Positions 43,731 to 51,711 of a stretch of 64,000 nt of DNA are shown here, piece after piece. Under the pieces are notes generated by a model that did not search any database, was not told the origin of the DNA, and saw only the letters and a list, made by a program, of their open reading frames with translations. The stretch covers positions 22,038 through 86,037 of the forward strand of contig NZ_SMOK01000029.1 in assembly GCF_004353925.1 (NCBI RefSeq). Reading direction: 5' to 3'. Origin of the DNA: Pseudomonas sp. H9. Lineage in GTDB: Bacteria; Pseudomonadota; Gammaproteobacteria; Pseudomonadales; Pseudomonadaceae. The position numbers and the translations under genes are program-made. Each line of letters opens with the position of its first letter. Position 1 is the first letter of the stretch.

Positions 43731-45104
43731 ATGCAAGACGAGATCACCCCAGAGCGGTTACACCGCGGGCTGAAGAATCGCCATATCCAGTTGATTGCGC
43801 TGGGTGGCGCGATCGGCACCGGTCTGTTCCTGGGAATTGCCCAGACTATCCAGCTGGCTGGCCCATCGGTGTTGTTGGGTTACGCCATTGCCGGCCTGAT
43901 TGCCTTCTTCATCATGCGCCAACTGGGTGAGATGGTGGTCGAAGAGCCGGTTTCCGGTACCTTCAGTCACTTTGCCCACCGTTACTGGAGCGAGTTCGCC
44001 GGGTTCATGTCCGGCTGGAACTACTGGGTGCTGTATGTGCTGGTCGGCATGGCCGAGCTGACGGCGGTGGGGATCTACATCCAGTACTGGTGGCCTGGCT
44101 TCCCGACCTGGGCAACGGCGGCGATCTTTTTCGTCATCATCAACCTGATCAACCTCACTCAGGTGAAGGTGTTTGGCGAGATGGAGTTCTGGTTTGCCCT
44201 GATCAAAGTGGTTGCCATCGTCAGCATGATTGCTTTCGGTGGTTACTTGCTGATCAGCGGCAATGGCGGCCCTGATGCCAGTGTTGCCAACCTGTGGCAG
44301 TACGGTGGTTTCTTTCCCAATGGTGTCAGCGGTTTGATGATGGCGCTGGCAGTGATCATGTTCTCCTTTGGTGGCCTGGAGTTGGTGGGGATCACGGCGG
44401 CTGAAGCTGACAATCCCAAGCACAGCATTCCGCGCGCAACCAATCAGGTCATCTACCGCATTCTGATTTTCTACATCGGCGCCCTGGCGGTGCTGTTGTC
44501 GTTGTACCCGTGGCAGAAGGTGGTACAGGGCGGCAGCCCGTTCGTGATGATTTTCCATGCCCTGGACAGCAATCTGGTGGCGACCGTTCTCAACCTGGTG
44601 GTGCTGACGGCGGCGCTGTCGGTGTACAACAGCTGTGTGTACTGTAATAGCCGCATGCTGTTCGGCCTGGCTACCCAGGGTGATGCGCCCAAGCGCTTGC
44701 TCAAGGTCAATGAGCGTGGTGTGCCATTGGCTGCGCTGGGGATTTCGGCACTGGCCACCGGCCTGTGCGTGCTGATCAATTACCTGATGCCAGCCGAAGC
44801 CTTTGGCTTGTTGATGGCGCTGGTGGTGTCGTCGCTGGTGATCAACTGGGGGATCATCAGCATCACCCACCTGAAGTTCCGCCGTGCCAAACAGGCCGCT
44901 GGCGAAACCACGTTCTACAAAAGCTGGGGCTACCCGATCACCAATTACGTGTGCCTGGCCTTCCTCGCGCTGATCCTGGTCATCATGTACCTGACGCCGG
45001 GCATCCGTATTTCGGTGCTGTTGATCCCGGTTTGGCTGGCTGTACTGGGCGTGGCGTTCTGGCTGAAAAAGAAAGGTGACAAGGCCGCCGTGACTGCTAA
45101 CTGA
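43731..45104 (+). CDS. aroP: Amino-acid permease, AroP-like (aromatic amino acids)
   Basis: A 457-residue APC-superfamily permease with twelve membrane helices, the same length as E. coli AroP and closely similar in RGLKNRHIQLIALGGAIGTG, MRQLGEMVVEEPVSGTFSHF and NLTQVKVFGEMEFWFALIK. AroP and its relatives import phenylalanine, tyrosine and tryptophan with protons. Assignment to aromatic substrates is by likeness, and other AAT-family substrates are possible. Confidence 0.85.
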   Translation: MQDEITPERLHRGLKNRHIQLIALGGAIGTGLFLGIAQTIQLAGPSVLLGYAIAGLIAFFIMRQLGEMVVEEPVSGTFSHFAHRYWSEFAGFMSGWNYWVLYVLVGMAELTAVGIYIQYWWPGFPTWATAAIFFVIINLINLTQVKVFGEMEFWFALIKVVAIVSMIAFGGYLLISGNGGPDASVANLWQYGGFFPNGVSGLMMALAVIMFSFGGLELVGITAAEADNPKHSIPRATNQVIYRILIFYIGALAVLLSLYPWQKVVQGGSPFVMIFHALDSNLVATVLNLVVLTAALSVYNSCVYCNSRMLFGLATQGDAPKRLLKVNERGVPLAALGISALATGLCVLINYLMPAEAFGLLMALVVSSLVINWGIISITHLKFRRAKQAAGETTFYKSWGYPITNYVCLAFLALILVIMYLTPGIRISVLLIPVWLAVLGVAFWLKKKGDKAAVTAN

Positions 45105-45124
45105 CGGCCATGTGGGGTGATCGA

Positions 45125-45502
45125 TCAGCTCTGCTGGTAGCTGTCGATCACCTCTTGAGCGGCGCGGAAGGCATCAATCGCTGCCGGTACACCGGCGTAC
45201 ACTGCGCAATGCAGCAGCGCCTCGCGAATCTCTTCAACCGTGCAGCCATTGTTCAAAGCGCCACGCACGTGCCCCTTAAGCTCTTGTGGGCACTTTAGCG
45301 CGGTGAGTGCGGCCAGGGTGATCAGGCTGCGGGTTTTCAACGGCAAGCCTTCACGGTTCCAGACACCGCCCCAGGCGTGTTCGTTGACGAAGTCCTGCAG
45401 CGGCTGAGTGAACTCGGTGGCATTGCCCAGGGCACGATCGACAAATGCATCGCCCATGACCTGACGGCGGACCTGTTCGCCGGTTTTAGTGGTATCGCCC
45501 AT
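45125..45502 (-). CDS. Carboxymuconolactone decarboxylase family protein
   Basis: A 125-residue all-helical protein (GEQVRRQVMGDAFVDRAL, LKTRSLITLAALTALKCPQEL, GCTVEEIREALLHCAVYAGVPAAIDAF). It resembles PcaC, but no other protocatechuate-pathway gene is near, so it is probably one of the many PcaC-like paralogues of unknown role. ATG 45502 has AAGGA upstream; the longer frame runs back into the antiporter gene. It starts 10 bp after the antiporter stop. Confidence 0.85.
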   Translation of the reverse strand: MGDTTKTGEQVRRQVMGDAFVDRALGNATEFTQPLQDFVNEHAWGGVWNREGLPLKTRSLITLAALTALKCPQELKGHVRGALNNGCTVEEIREALLHCAVYAGVPAAIDAFRAAQEVIDSYQQS

Positions 45503-45512
45503 CTTGTTTTCC

Positions 45513-46598
45513 TTAGTGTTGGCGGCGCCAGGCGCGAAGGGTCGTATACAGCAGCAACGCTCCGAGCACTGGCAGTGCATAGAACAGCATCAGTTTTTCC
45601 AGGCGCGTGGCCAGTGGCATGCCGGTGGTGAAGGCCACCACGTGCAGACCATAAGCCAGGTACAAGCCGAGAAACACCAGACCTTCGGCGCGGGTTACCC
45701 GGTAGCCGGAGTAGAACACCGGCAGGCTCAAGGCGGCGACACCGAGCATTACCGGCAGGTCAAAATCCAGGGCGTTGGGTGAGATCGACAGCGGCTCTGG
45801 GGCTATCAGAGCGGTCAGGCCCAACACTGCCAGCAGGTTGAACAGGTTGCTACCGATAACGTTGCCCACGGCAATTTCGCGTTCACCGCGCAAAGCAGCG
45901 ATCAGTGAAGTGGCCAGCTCGGGCAGGGATGTACAGACGGCGACCACGGTCAGGCCAATTACACGCTCCGAAAGGCCCAGGTCGCCTGCCACCTCAACGG
46001 CGGCTTCCAGCAGCAGGTGGCCAGCCACGCTCAGCAAGCCCAGGCCGGTCAGCATCATCAATAAGCTTGTGACCCAGAAACCGCCGCCTTGTTGTGGTCG
46101 CGGGCCGGGGGCTGGAAACGTGCGGGCATAGTGACGCGACTGGTGCCAGAGCACCGCCAGATAAGCCAGCAGGCCGAGCAGTAGCAGTGCACCTTCAAGG
46201 CGCCCCAGCAGTTCGTTGAGTGCCAGCAGGTACACCACCAGGCTGGCACCAATCATCAGGGGAATATCCAGGCGCACCAGCTGGCGCGAGACGCGCAAGG
46301 GAATGATCAATGCCGCCAAGCCGAGAGTGACCAGAATGTTGAAGATGTTGCTGCCGATCACGCTGCCCACCGCGACGTCTGGAGCGCCGGTATAGGCGGC
46401 TTGCAGGCTGACGGTGAGCTGCGGTGCGCTGCTGCCGAAGGCAACCAGGCTCAAGCCGATAATCAGCGGGCGGACCTGCAGGCTGGCGGCCATGCGTAAC
46501 GCCGCACGAACCAGTAGCTCGGCACCGGCGATCAGCAGCAGCAAGCCAAAAGCCATCTGCAGCAGGCTGAAGGTGGGTAGGGCGGCCAGGTCGAAAAT
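45513..46598 (-). CDS. Calcium/sodium antiporter, CaCA family (YrbG-like), probable ATT start
   Basis: A membrane exchanger with two homologous halves, each with an alpha-repeat (VAFGSSAPQLTVSLQAA with GSVIGSNIFNI; CTSLPELATSLIAAL with GNVIGSNLFNL). It exports Ca2+ or takes part in cation balance. The first ATG in frame is 46556, but it has no ribosome site and would cut the start of helix 1. Fourteen codons upstream, ATT at 46598 follows GGAG by seven bases, just after the rlpA stop, and gives IFDLAALPTFSLLQ before that ATG. I take ATT as the start (361 residues); 46556 is the conservative alternative. Confidence 0.82.
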   Translation of the reverse strand: MFDLAALPTFSLLQMAFGLLLLIAGAELLVRAALRMAASLQVRPLIIGLSLVAFGSSAPQLTVSLQAAYTGAPDVAVGSVIGSNIFNILVTLGLAALIIPLRVSRQLVRLDIPLMIGASLVVYLLALNELLGRLEGALLLLGLLAYLAVLWHQSRHYARTFPAPGPRPQQGGGFWVTSLLMMLTGLGLLSVAGHLLLEAAVEVAGDLGLSERVIGLTVVAVCTSLPELATSLIAALRGEREIAVGNVIGSNLFNLLAVLGLTALIAPEPLSISPNALDFDLPVMLGVAALSLPVFYSGYRVTRAEGLVFLGLYLAYGLHVVAFTTGMPLATRLEKLMLFYALPVLGALLLYTTLRAWRRQH

Positions 46599-46618
46599 GG
46601 TTGTTCTCCGTAACAGGT

Positions 46619-46990
46619 TCAGTCGCTGAGACTTTGTACCCGGACGCGAGCAGTTCCGCTACGGATCATGCCGAGTTTTTCTGCCGCAGCACGCGATAGA
46701 TCGATCAGTCGGCCACGGGTGTGCGGGCCGCGGTCGTTGATACGCACGATCACGCTGCGGTCATTCTTCAGGTTGGTGACTTTGACCTGGGTACCGAAGG
46801 GCAGGCTGCGATGGGCTGCTGTCAGGGCATTTTGATTGAAGGGTTCGCCGCTGGCGGTGCGTTTACCGTGATGGCGGGAGCCGTAATAGGAAGCGGTGCC
46901 GGATTGGTCGTAGCCGCGTGGATCTACATCGTGGCTGGCACAGCCGGCCAGCAGGGAAAAAAGCGCGAGTGCGCTGAAGGGACGCCACAT
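46619..46990 (-). CDS. RlpA-like septal-ring lipoprotein, short form
   Basis: A 123-residue protein with a lipoprotein signal (LALFSLLAGC) and a double-psi beta-barrel domain (GTASYYGSRHHGKRTASGEPF, RINDRGPHTRGRLIDLSRAAAEKLGM). The Asp of RGPH and the His of SRHHGKRT are in the positions of RlpA transglycosylases. There is no SPOR domain, so it is a short relative rather than full RlpA. ATG 46990 is chosen to give the lipobox. Confidence 0.88.
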   Translation of the reverse strand: MWRPFSALALFSLLAGCASHDVDPRGYDQSGTASYYGSRHHGKRTASGEPFNQNALTAAHRSLPFGTQVKVTNLKNDRSVIVRINDRGPHTRGRLIDLSRAAAEKLGMIRSGTARVRVQSLSD

Positions 46991-47015
46991 GTGTGCGAGA
47001 GCTCCTAAGGGGCTT

Positions 47016-47072
47016 TCGCGGGGCAAGCCCGCTCCTACAGCAAGTTACTGTGGGAGCGGGCTTGCCCCGCGA
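47016..47072. repeat. REP inverted pair between gatB and rlpA-like gene
   Basis: REP arms at 47016-47040 and 47049-47072 directly downstream of gatB. Confidence 0.85.
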
Positions 47073-47089
47073 AAAGCAGGCGACGCGAA

Positions 47090-48535
47090 TTACCCTTCGA
47101 GCTTGCTCTTGAGCAATTGGTTCACTTGCTGCGGGTTGGCCTTGCCCTTGGAGGCTTTCATGGCCTGGCCGACGAAGAAGCCAAACATCTTGCCGCGCTT
47201 GGCTTCGTCGGCAGCGCGGTACTGCTCGACCTGCTCGGCGTTGGCCGCCAGCATTTCGTCCAGTACCTTCTCGATCGCGCCGGTGTCAGTCACCTGCTTC
47301 AGGCCTTCGGCCTCGATGATCTGATCGGCATCGCCTTCGCCCGCTGCCATCTTCTCGAACACCACTTTGGCGATTTTGCCGCTGATGGTGTTGTCGAGGA
47401 TGCGCTTGAGCATGCCGCCCAGGTAGGCCGCGCTGACTGGCGACTGGTCGATTTCCAGGCCCAGCTTGTTGAGCAGGCTGCCCAGCTCGACCATAACCCA
47501 GTTGGCGGCCAGTTTGGCGTCACCACAAACACCCACCACTTGTTCGAAGTAGTCGGCTTGTTCACGGCTCGAAGCCAGTACGTTGGCATCGTAGGCCGAC
47601 AGGCCGAACTGGCTCTGGAAGCGTTCGCGTTTCTGTGGCGGCAGCTCAGGCAGGTTGGCGCGCAGGCTGTCGAGGTAAGCACCTTCGATTACCACCGGCA
47701 GCAAGTCCGGGTCGGGGAAGTAACGGTAGTCGTTGGCTTCTTCCTTGCTGCGCATGGAGCGGGTTTCGTCTTTGTTCGGGTCGTACAGGCGGGTTTCCTG
47801 AATGACCTTGCCGCCGTCTTCGATCAGCTCGATCTGGCGCTGAATTTCGCTGTTGATCGCGCGCTCGATGAAGCGGAACGAGTTGACGTTCTTGATTTCG
47901 CAGCGGGTGCCGAATTCGACCTGGCCCTTTGGTCGGATCGAAACGTTGCAGTCGCAACGCAGAGAGCCTTCGGCCATGTTGCCGTCGCAGATGCCCAGGT
48001 AACGTACCAGCGCATGGATGGCTTTGACGTAAGCCACGGCTTCTTTGGCGCTGCGCATTTCTGGCTCGGAAACGATTTCCAGCAGCGGCGTGCCGGCACG
48101 GTTCAGGTCGATACCGGTGGAGCCGCTGAAGTCTTCGTGCAGGCTCTTGCCGGCGTCTTCTTCCAGGTGTGCACGGGTAATGCCGATGCGTTTGACCGTA
48201 CCGTCTTCCAGAGCGATGTCCAGGTGGCCTTTGCCGACGATTGGCAGTTCCATCTGGCTGATCTGGTAGCCCTTGGGCAGGTCAGGGTAGAAGTAGTTCT
48301 TGCGCGCGAACACGTTGTGATGGCCGATCTCGGCGTCAATCGCCAAGCCGAACATGCACGCCATGCGCACCGCTTCCTGGTTGAGCACCGGCAGTACGCC
48401 GGGCATACCCAGGTCGATCAGGCTGGCCTGAGTGTTCGGCTCGGAGCCGAACGTGGTGGCGCTGCCGGAGAAAATCTTCGACTGGGTGGCGAGCTGGGTG
48501 TGAATCTCCAGCCCGATGACAACTTCCCATTGCAT
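47090..48535 (-). CDS. gatB: Asp/Glu-tRNA amidotransferase subunit B
   Basis: A 481-residue subunit that activates mischarged Glu-tRNA(Gln) or Asp-tRNA(Asn) for amidation. It starts VVIGLEIHTQLATQSKIFSG, with the zinc/Mg region, FYPDLPKGYQISQ and the C-terminal tRNA-binding YqeY-like domain (GKIAKVVFEKMAAGE, NPQQVNQLLKSKL). It is the last gene of gatCAB and lies 11 bp after gatA. Confidence 0.97.
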   Translation of the reverse strand: MQWEVVIGLEIHTQLATQSKIFSGSATTFGSEPNTQASLIDLGMPGVLPVLNQEAVRMACMFGLAIDAEIGHHNVFARKNYFYPDLPKGYQISQMELPIVGKGHLDIALEDGTVKRIGITRAHLEEDAGKSLHEDFSGSTGIDLNRAGTPLLEIVSEPEMRSAKEAVAYVKAIHALVRYLGICDGNMAEGSLRCDCNVSIRPKGQVEFGTRCEIKNVNSFRFIERAINSEIQRQIELIEDGGKVIQETRLYDPNKDETRSMRSKEEANDYRYFPDPDLLPVVIEGAYLDSLRANLPELPPQKRERFQSQFGLSAYDANVLASSREQADYFEQVVGVCGDAKLAANWVMVELGSLLNKLGLEIDQSPVSAAYLGGMLKRILDNTISGKIAKVVFEKMAAGEGDADQIIEAEGLKQVTDTGAIEKVLDEMLAANAEQVEQYRAADEAKRGKMFGFFVGQAMKASKGKANPQQVNQLLKSKLEG

Positions 48536-48546
48536 GTGATGGTCCC

Positions 48547-49998
48547 TCAGAAGCCGTTAGGTGCGCGAGTGTGCCAATCAGTCACTTGCTGATAGCGGTG
48601 CGCGACGTTGAGCAGGCGGCCTTCCTGGAAGTACGGGGCGAGCAACTGCACGCCAACCGGCAGACCGTCGACAAAACCGGCCGGCATCGACAGGCCCGGC
48701 AGGCCGGCGAGGTTGGCGGTGATGGTGTAGACGTCTTCCAGGTACGCGGCGACTGGGTCGTTGTTCTTGGCGCCGATCTTCCAGGCCAGGTTTGGCGTGG
48801 TTGGGCCGAGAATCACGTCGACGTCGTTGAAGGCAGCCATGAAGTCGTTCTTGATCAGGCGGCGGATTTTCTGCGCCTGCAGGTAGTAGGCGTCGTAGTA
48901 ACCGGCCGACAGGGCGTAGGCGCCGACCATGATGCGACGTTGTACTTCGGCACCAAAGCCTTCGCCACGCGAGCGCTTGTACAGGTCGGTCAGGTCTGCG
49001 GGGTTCTCGCAGCGGTAGCCGAAGCGCACACCGTCGAACCGCGACAGGTTGGAAGAAGCTTCAGCCGGTGCGATGACGTAGTAAGCCGGAATCGCGTGTT
49101 GCATGTTCGGCAAGCTGATTTCCTTGACCACGGCACCGAGCTTTTCCAGCTCTTTGACGCTGGCCTGAACCAGGTCGGCAATGCGTGGGTCAAGGCCTGC
49201 ACCGAAGTACTCCTTCGGCAGGCCGATGCGCAGGCCTTCGAGCGAGCCATTCAGGCTGGCGCTGTAGTCTGGGACCGGCTCGTCGATGCTGGTGGAGTCT
49301 TTGGCATCGAAACCGGCCATGGCTTGCAGCATCAGCGCACAGTCTTCGGCGGTACGGGCCATCGGGCCGCCCTGGTCGAGGCTGGAGGCGTAGGCAATCA
49401 TGCCCCAGCGCGAAACACGACCGTACGTCGGTTTCAGGCCGGTGAGGTTGGTCAGCGCTGCCGGCTGGCGGATCGAGCCGCCAGTGTCGGTGCCGGTGGC
49501 ACCTGGCAACAGGCGTGCGGCAACCGCAGCCGCCGAACCACCGGAGGAACCGCCCGGTACGTGTTCAAGGTTCCACGGGTTTTTCACCGCGCCGTAGTAG
49601 CTCGACTCGTTGGCCGAGCCCATGGCGAATTCGTCCATGTTGGTCTTGCCCAGCGTCACAGCGCCCGCTTCGGCCAGCTTGCTGACGACGGTGGCGTCGT
49701 AAGGAGCCTTGAAGTTGTCGAGCATCTTCGAGCCGCAGCTGGTGCGTACGCCCTGGGTGCAGAACAGGTCTTTGTGGGCGATTGGTGCGCCGAGCAGGGC
49801 ACCGCTTTCACCGGCGGCGCGACGGGCGTCGGCGGCGCGGGCCTGGCCGATGGCCAGCTCTTCGGTGACGCTGATGAAGCTGTTCAGTTGCGGGTCGAGC
49901 TGGTTGATCCGTGCCAGCAGGGCGCGGGTCAGCTCTTCGGAGGAAAACGACTTGTCGGCGAGTCCGCGGGCGATCTCGGCCAGGGTCAATTGATGCAT
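48547..49998 (-). CDS. gatA: Asp/Glu-tRNA amidotransferase subunit A
   Basis: A 483-residue amidase that frees ammonia from glutamine for GatB. The amidase-signature triad is visible as K76 (IAHKD), S151 (PGGSSGG) and S175 (DTGGS). ATG 49998 (MHQLTLAEIARGLA) is the family start; the frame is open 39 codons upstream into gatC. It is 16 bp downstream of gatC. Confidence 0.97.
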   Translation of the reverse strand: MHQLTLAEIARGLADKSFSSEELTRALLARINQLDPQLNSFISVTEELAIGQARAADARRAAGESGALLGAPIAHKDLFCTQGVRTSCGSKMLDNFKAPYDATVVSKLAEAGAVTLGKTNMDEFAMGSANESSYYGAVKNPWNLEHVPGGSSGGSAAAVAARLLPGATGTDTGGSIRQPAALTNLTGLKPTYGRVSRWGMIAYASSLDQGGPMARTAEDCALMLQAMAGFDAKDSTSIDEPVPDYSASLNGSLEGLRIGLPKEYFGAGLDPRIADLVQASVKELEKLGAVVKEISLPNMQHAIPAYYVIAPAEASSNLSRFDGVRFGYRCENPADLTDLYKRSRGEGFGAEVQRRIMVGAYALSAGYYDAYYLQAQKIRRLIKNDFMAAFNDVDVILGPTTPNLAWKIGAKNNDPVAAYLEDVYTITANLAGLPGLSMPAGFVDGLPVGVQLLAPYFQEGRLLNVAHRYQQVTDWHTRAPNGF

Positions 49999-50014
49999 GG
50001 CGTGCTCTATTCCC

Positions 50015-50302
50015 TTACTCGATGACTTTCGGAACCAGGTACAGACCACCTTCCGTCGCCGGAGCAATGGCCTGGTAGCTGTCGCGATGGTTGCTTTCTG
50101 TAACAATGTCGGCACGCAAGCGCTGACTGGCTTCCAGCGGGTGGGCCAACGGCTCGATGCCAGTGGTGTCGACGGCTTGCATCTGGTCGACCAGTCCCAG
50201 AATACTGTTCAGGGCATCGGTAGTGCGTGGCAGATCGGCTTCATTCAGGCCCAGGCGGGCCAGGTGAGCGATCTTTTCCACGTCGCAGCGTTCAAGCGCC
50301 AT
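50015..50302 (-). CDS. gatC: Asp/Glu-tRNA amidotransferase subunit C
   Basis: A 95-residue stabilising subunit of GatCAB (DVEKIAHLARLGLNEADL, TDALNSILGLVDQMQAVDT, REST: SYQAIAPATEGGLYLVPKVIE). ATG 50302 is the family start, with GGGATCTCC-complementary AGGAGATCCCC in front. First gene of the minus-strand gat operon, divergent from mreB. Confidence 0.95.
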   Translation of the reverse strand: MALERCDVEKIAHLARLGLNEADLPRTTDALNSILGLVDQMQAVDTTGIEPLAHPLEASQRLRADIVTESNHRDSYQAIAPATEGGLYLVPKVIE

Positions 50303-50393
50303 GGGGATCTCCTGGGGGAACAAAACGGAATTGGTCCGCGATGAGGAACATGCTGGCAGATTTACGGTCATAAGGCCGCGATCGTGTGCTGGC

Positions 50394-50421
50394 TTGCTCG
50401 GAAAAACTGCCAATTTAACAT
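50394..50421 (+). promoter_or_regulatory. Possible sigma-70 promoter of mreB
   Basis: TTGCTC (50394) and TAACAT (50416), 16 bases apart, about 80 bp before the mreB start in the gatC/mreB divergent gap. By eye only. Confidence 0.3.
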
Positions 50422-50503
50422 ATTGGCGCCTTGCCCAAAATCCCCGCCGTTGTTAGAGTTTGCCGCACTTTTTTACCCACGCGTTGCCTAGGGTCACTTT
50501 CCC

Positions 50504-51541
50504 ATGTTCAAGAAACTGCGTGGCATGTTTTCCAGCGATCTATCCATCGACCTGGGCACTGCCAACACCCTTATTTACGTGCGTGAGCGCGGTATCGTCC
50601 TGAATGAGCCCTCGGTTGTGGCCATTCGTACTCACGGCAACCAGAAGAGTGTCGTCGCGGTCGGTACCGAAGCCAAGCGCATGCTGGGCCGTACGCCCGG
50701 CAACATTGCTGCCATTCGTCCGATGAAAGACGGCGTGATCGCTGACTTCAGCGTCTGCGAAAAAATGCTGCAGTACTTCATCAACAAGGTTCACGAGAAC
50801 AGCTTCCTGCAGCCAAGCCCGCGCGTGCTGATCTGTGTACCGTGCAAGTCGACCCAGGTTGAACGTCGTGCCATCCGTGAATCGGCGCTGGGCGCCGGTG
50901 CCCGCGAAGTGTTCCTGATCGAAGAGCCGATGGCTGCCGCTATCGGTGCCGGCCTGCCGGTCGAGGAAGCCCGTGGTTCGATGGTCGTCGATATTGGTGG
51001 TGGTACCACCGAAATCGCATTGATCTCCCTGAACGGTGTGGTTTACGCCGAATCCGTACGTGTTGGCGGTGACCGCTTCGACGAAGCGATCGTGACCTAT
51101 GTGCGCCGTAACTACGGCAGCCTGATCGGCGAATCCACTGCCGAGCGCATCAAGCAGGAAATCGGTACTGCCTACCCAGGTGGTGAAGTTCGTGAAGTTG
51201 ATGTTCGCGGCCGTAACCTGGCCGAGGGCGTACCACGTGCCTTCACGCTCAATTCCAACGAAGTGCTCGAAGCGCTGCAGGAATCGCTGGCGACTATCGT
51301 TCAGGCCGTCAAAAGCGCCCTGGAGCAATCGCCTCCGGAGCTGGCTTCCGACATCGCCGAGCGTGGCCTGGTACTGACCGGTGGTGGCGCCTTGCTGCGT
51401 GACCTCGACAAGCTGCTGGCGCAGGAAACCGGCCTGCCGGTCATCGTTGCCGAAGACCCGCTGACCTGTGTTGCCCGCGGCGGTGGCCGTGCCCTGGAAA
51501 TGATGGACAAACACACCATGGACCTGCTCTCCAGCGAATAA
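50504..51541 (+). CDS. mreB: Rod-shape actin homologue MreB
   Basis: A 345-residue bacterial actin that guides the elongasome in lateral wall growth. Nucleotide-pocket motifs are DLGTANTLIYV, VVDIGGGTTEIALISLNGVV and LTGGGALLRDLDKLL. The N-terminal amphipathic start MFKKLRGMFSSDLSIDLG is normal. First gene of mreBCD, followed by a hairpin and a 165-bp gap before mreC. Confidence 0.97.
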   Translation: MFKKLRGMFSSDLSIDLGTANTLIYVRERGIVLNEPSVVAIRTHGNQKSVVAVGTEAKRMLGRTPGNIAAIRPMKDGVIADFSVCEKMLQYFINKVHENSFLQPSPRVLICVPCKSTQVERRAIRESALGAGAREVFLIEEPMAAAIGAGLPVEEARGSMVVDIGGGTTEIALISLNGVVYAESVRVGGDRFDEAIVTYVRRNYGSLIGESTAERIKQEIGTAYPGGEVREVDVRGRNLAEGVPRAFTLNSNEVLEALQESLATIVQAVKSALEQSPPELASDIAERGLVLTGGGALLRDLDKLLAQETGLPVIVAEDPLTCVARGGGRALEMMDKHTMDLLSSE

Positions 51542-51571
51542 GCTGGCCGCAGTACACATGCCGCCCGGTTT

Positions 51572-51598
51572 ACAGGTAGTGCTCACAGTGCTACCTGT
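51572..51598 (+). other. Hairpin between mreB and mreC
   Basis: ACAGGTAG and CTACCTGT form an 8-bp perfect stem, extended by wobble and C:G pairs around TCACA. No T-run follows. It may be an RNA processing or stability site that sets the MreB to MreC ratio. Confidence 0.55.
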
Positions 51599-51666
51599 AT
51601 GTGCTGGGCTTACGTCCGTGTGGGCGTTATCTTCCGTCAATCCAACAAGCAGGCCGGTGCGTTCGT

Positions 51667-51711
51667 ATGAATGACCTCTTGAATCGTCGTCTACGAGGAG
51701 CGGCTTATTAA
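51667..51711 (+). CDS. Possible 14-codon leader ORF coupled to mreC
   Basis: ATG 51667 opens a 14-residue frame (MNDLLNRRLRGAAY) whose TAA stop (51709-51711) overlaps the ATT start of mreC (51707). The mreC ribosome site GAGGAG lies inside it. Its own ribosome site is weak. It could carry ribosomes to the rare mreC start, but it may also be chance. Confidence 0.25.
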   Translation: MNDLLNRRLRGAAY

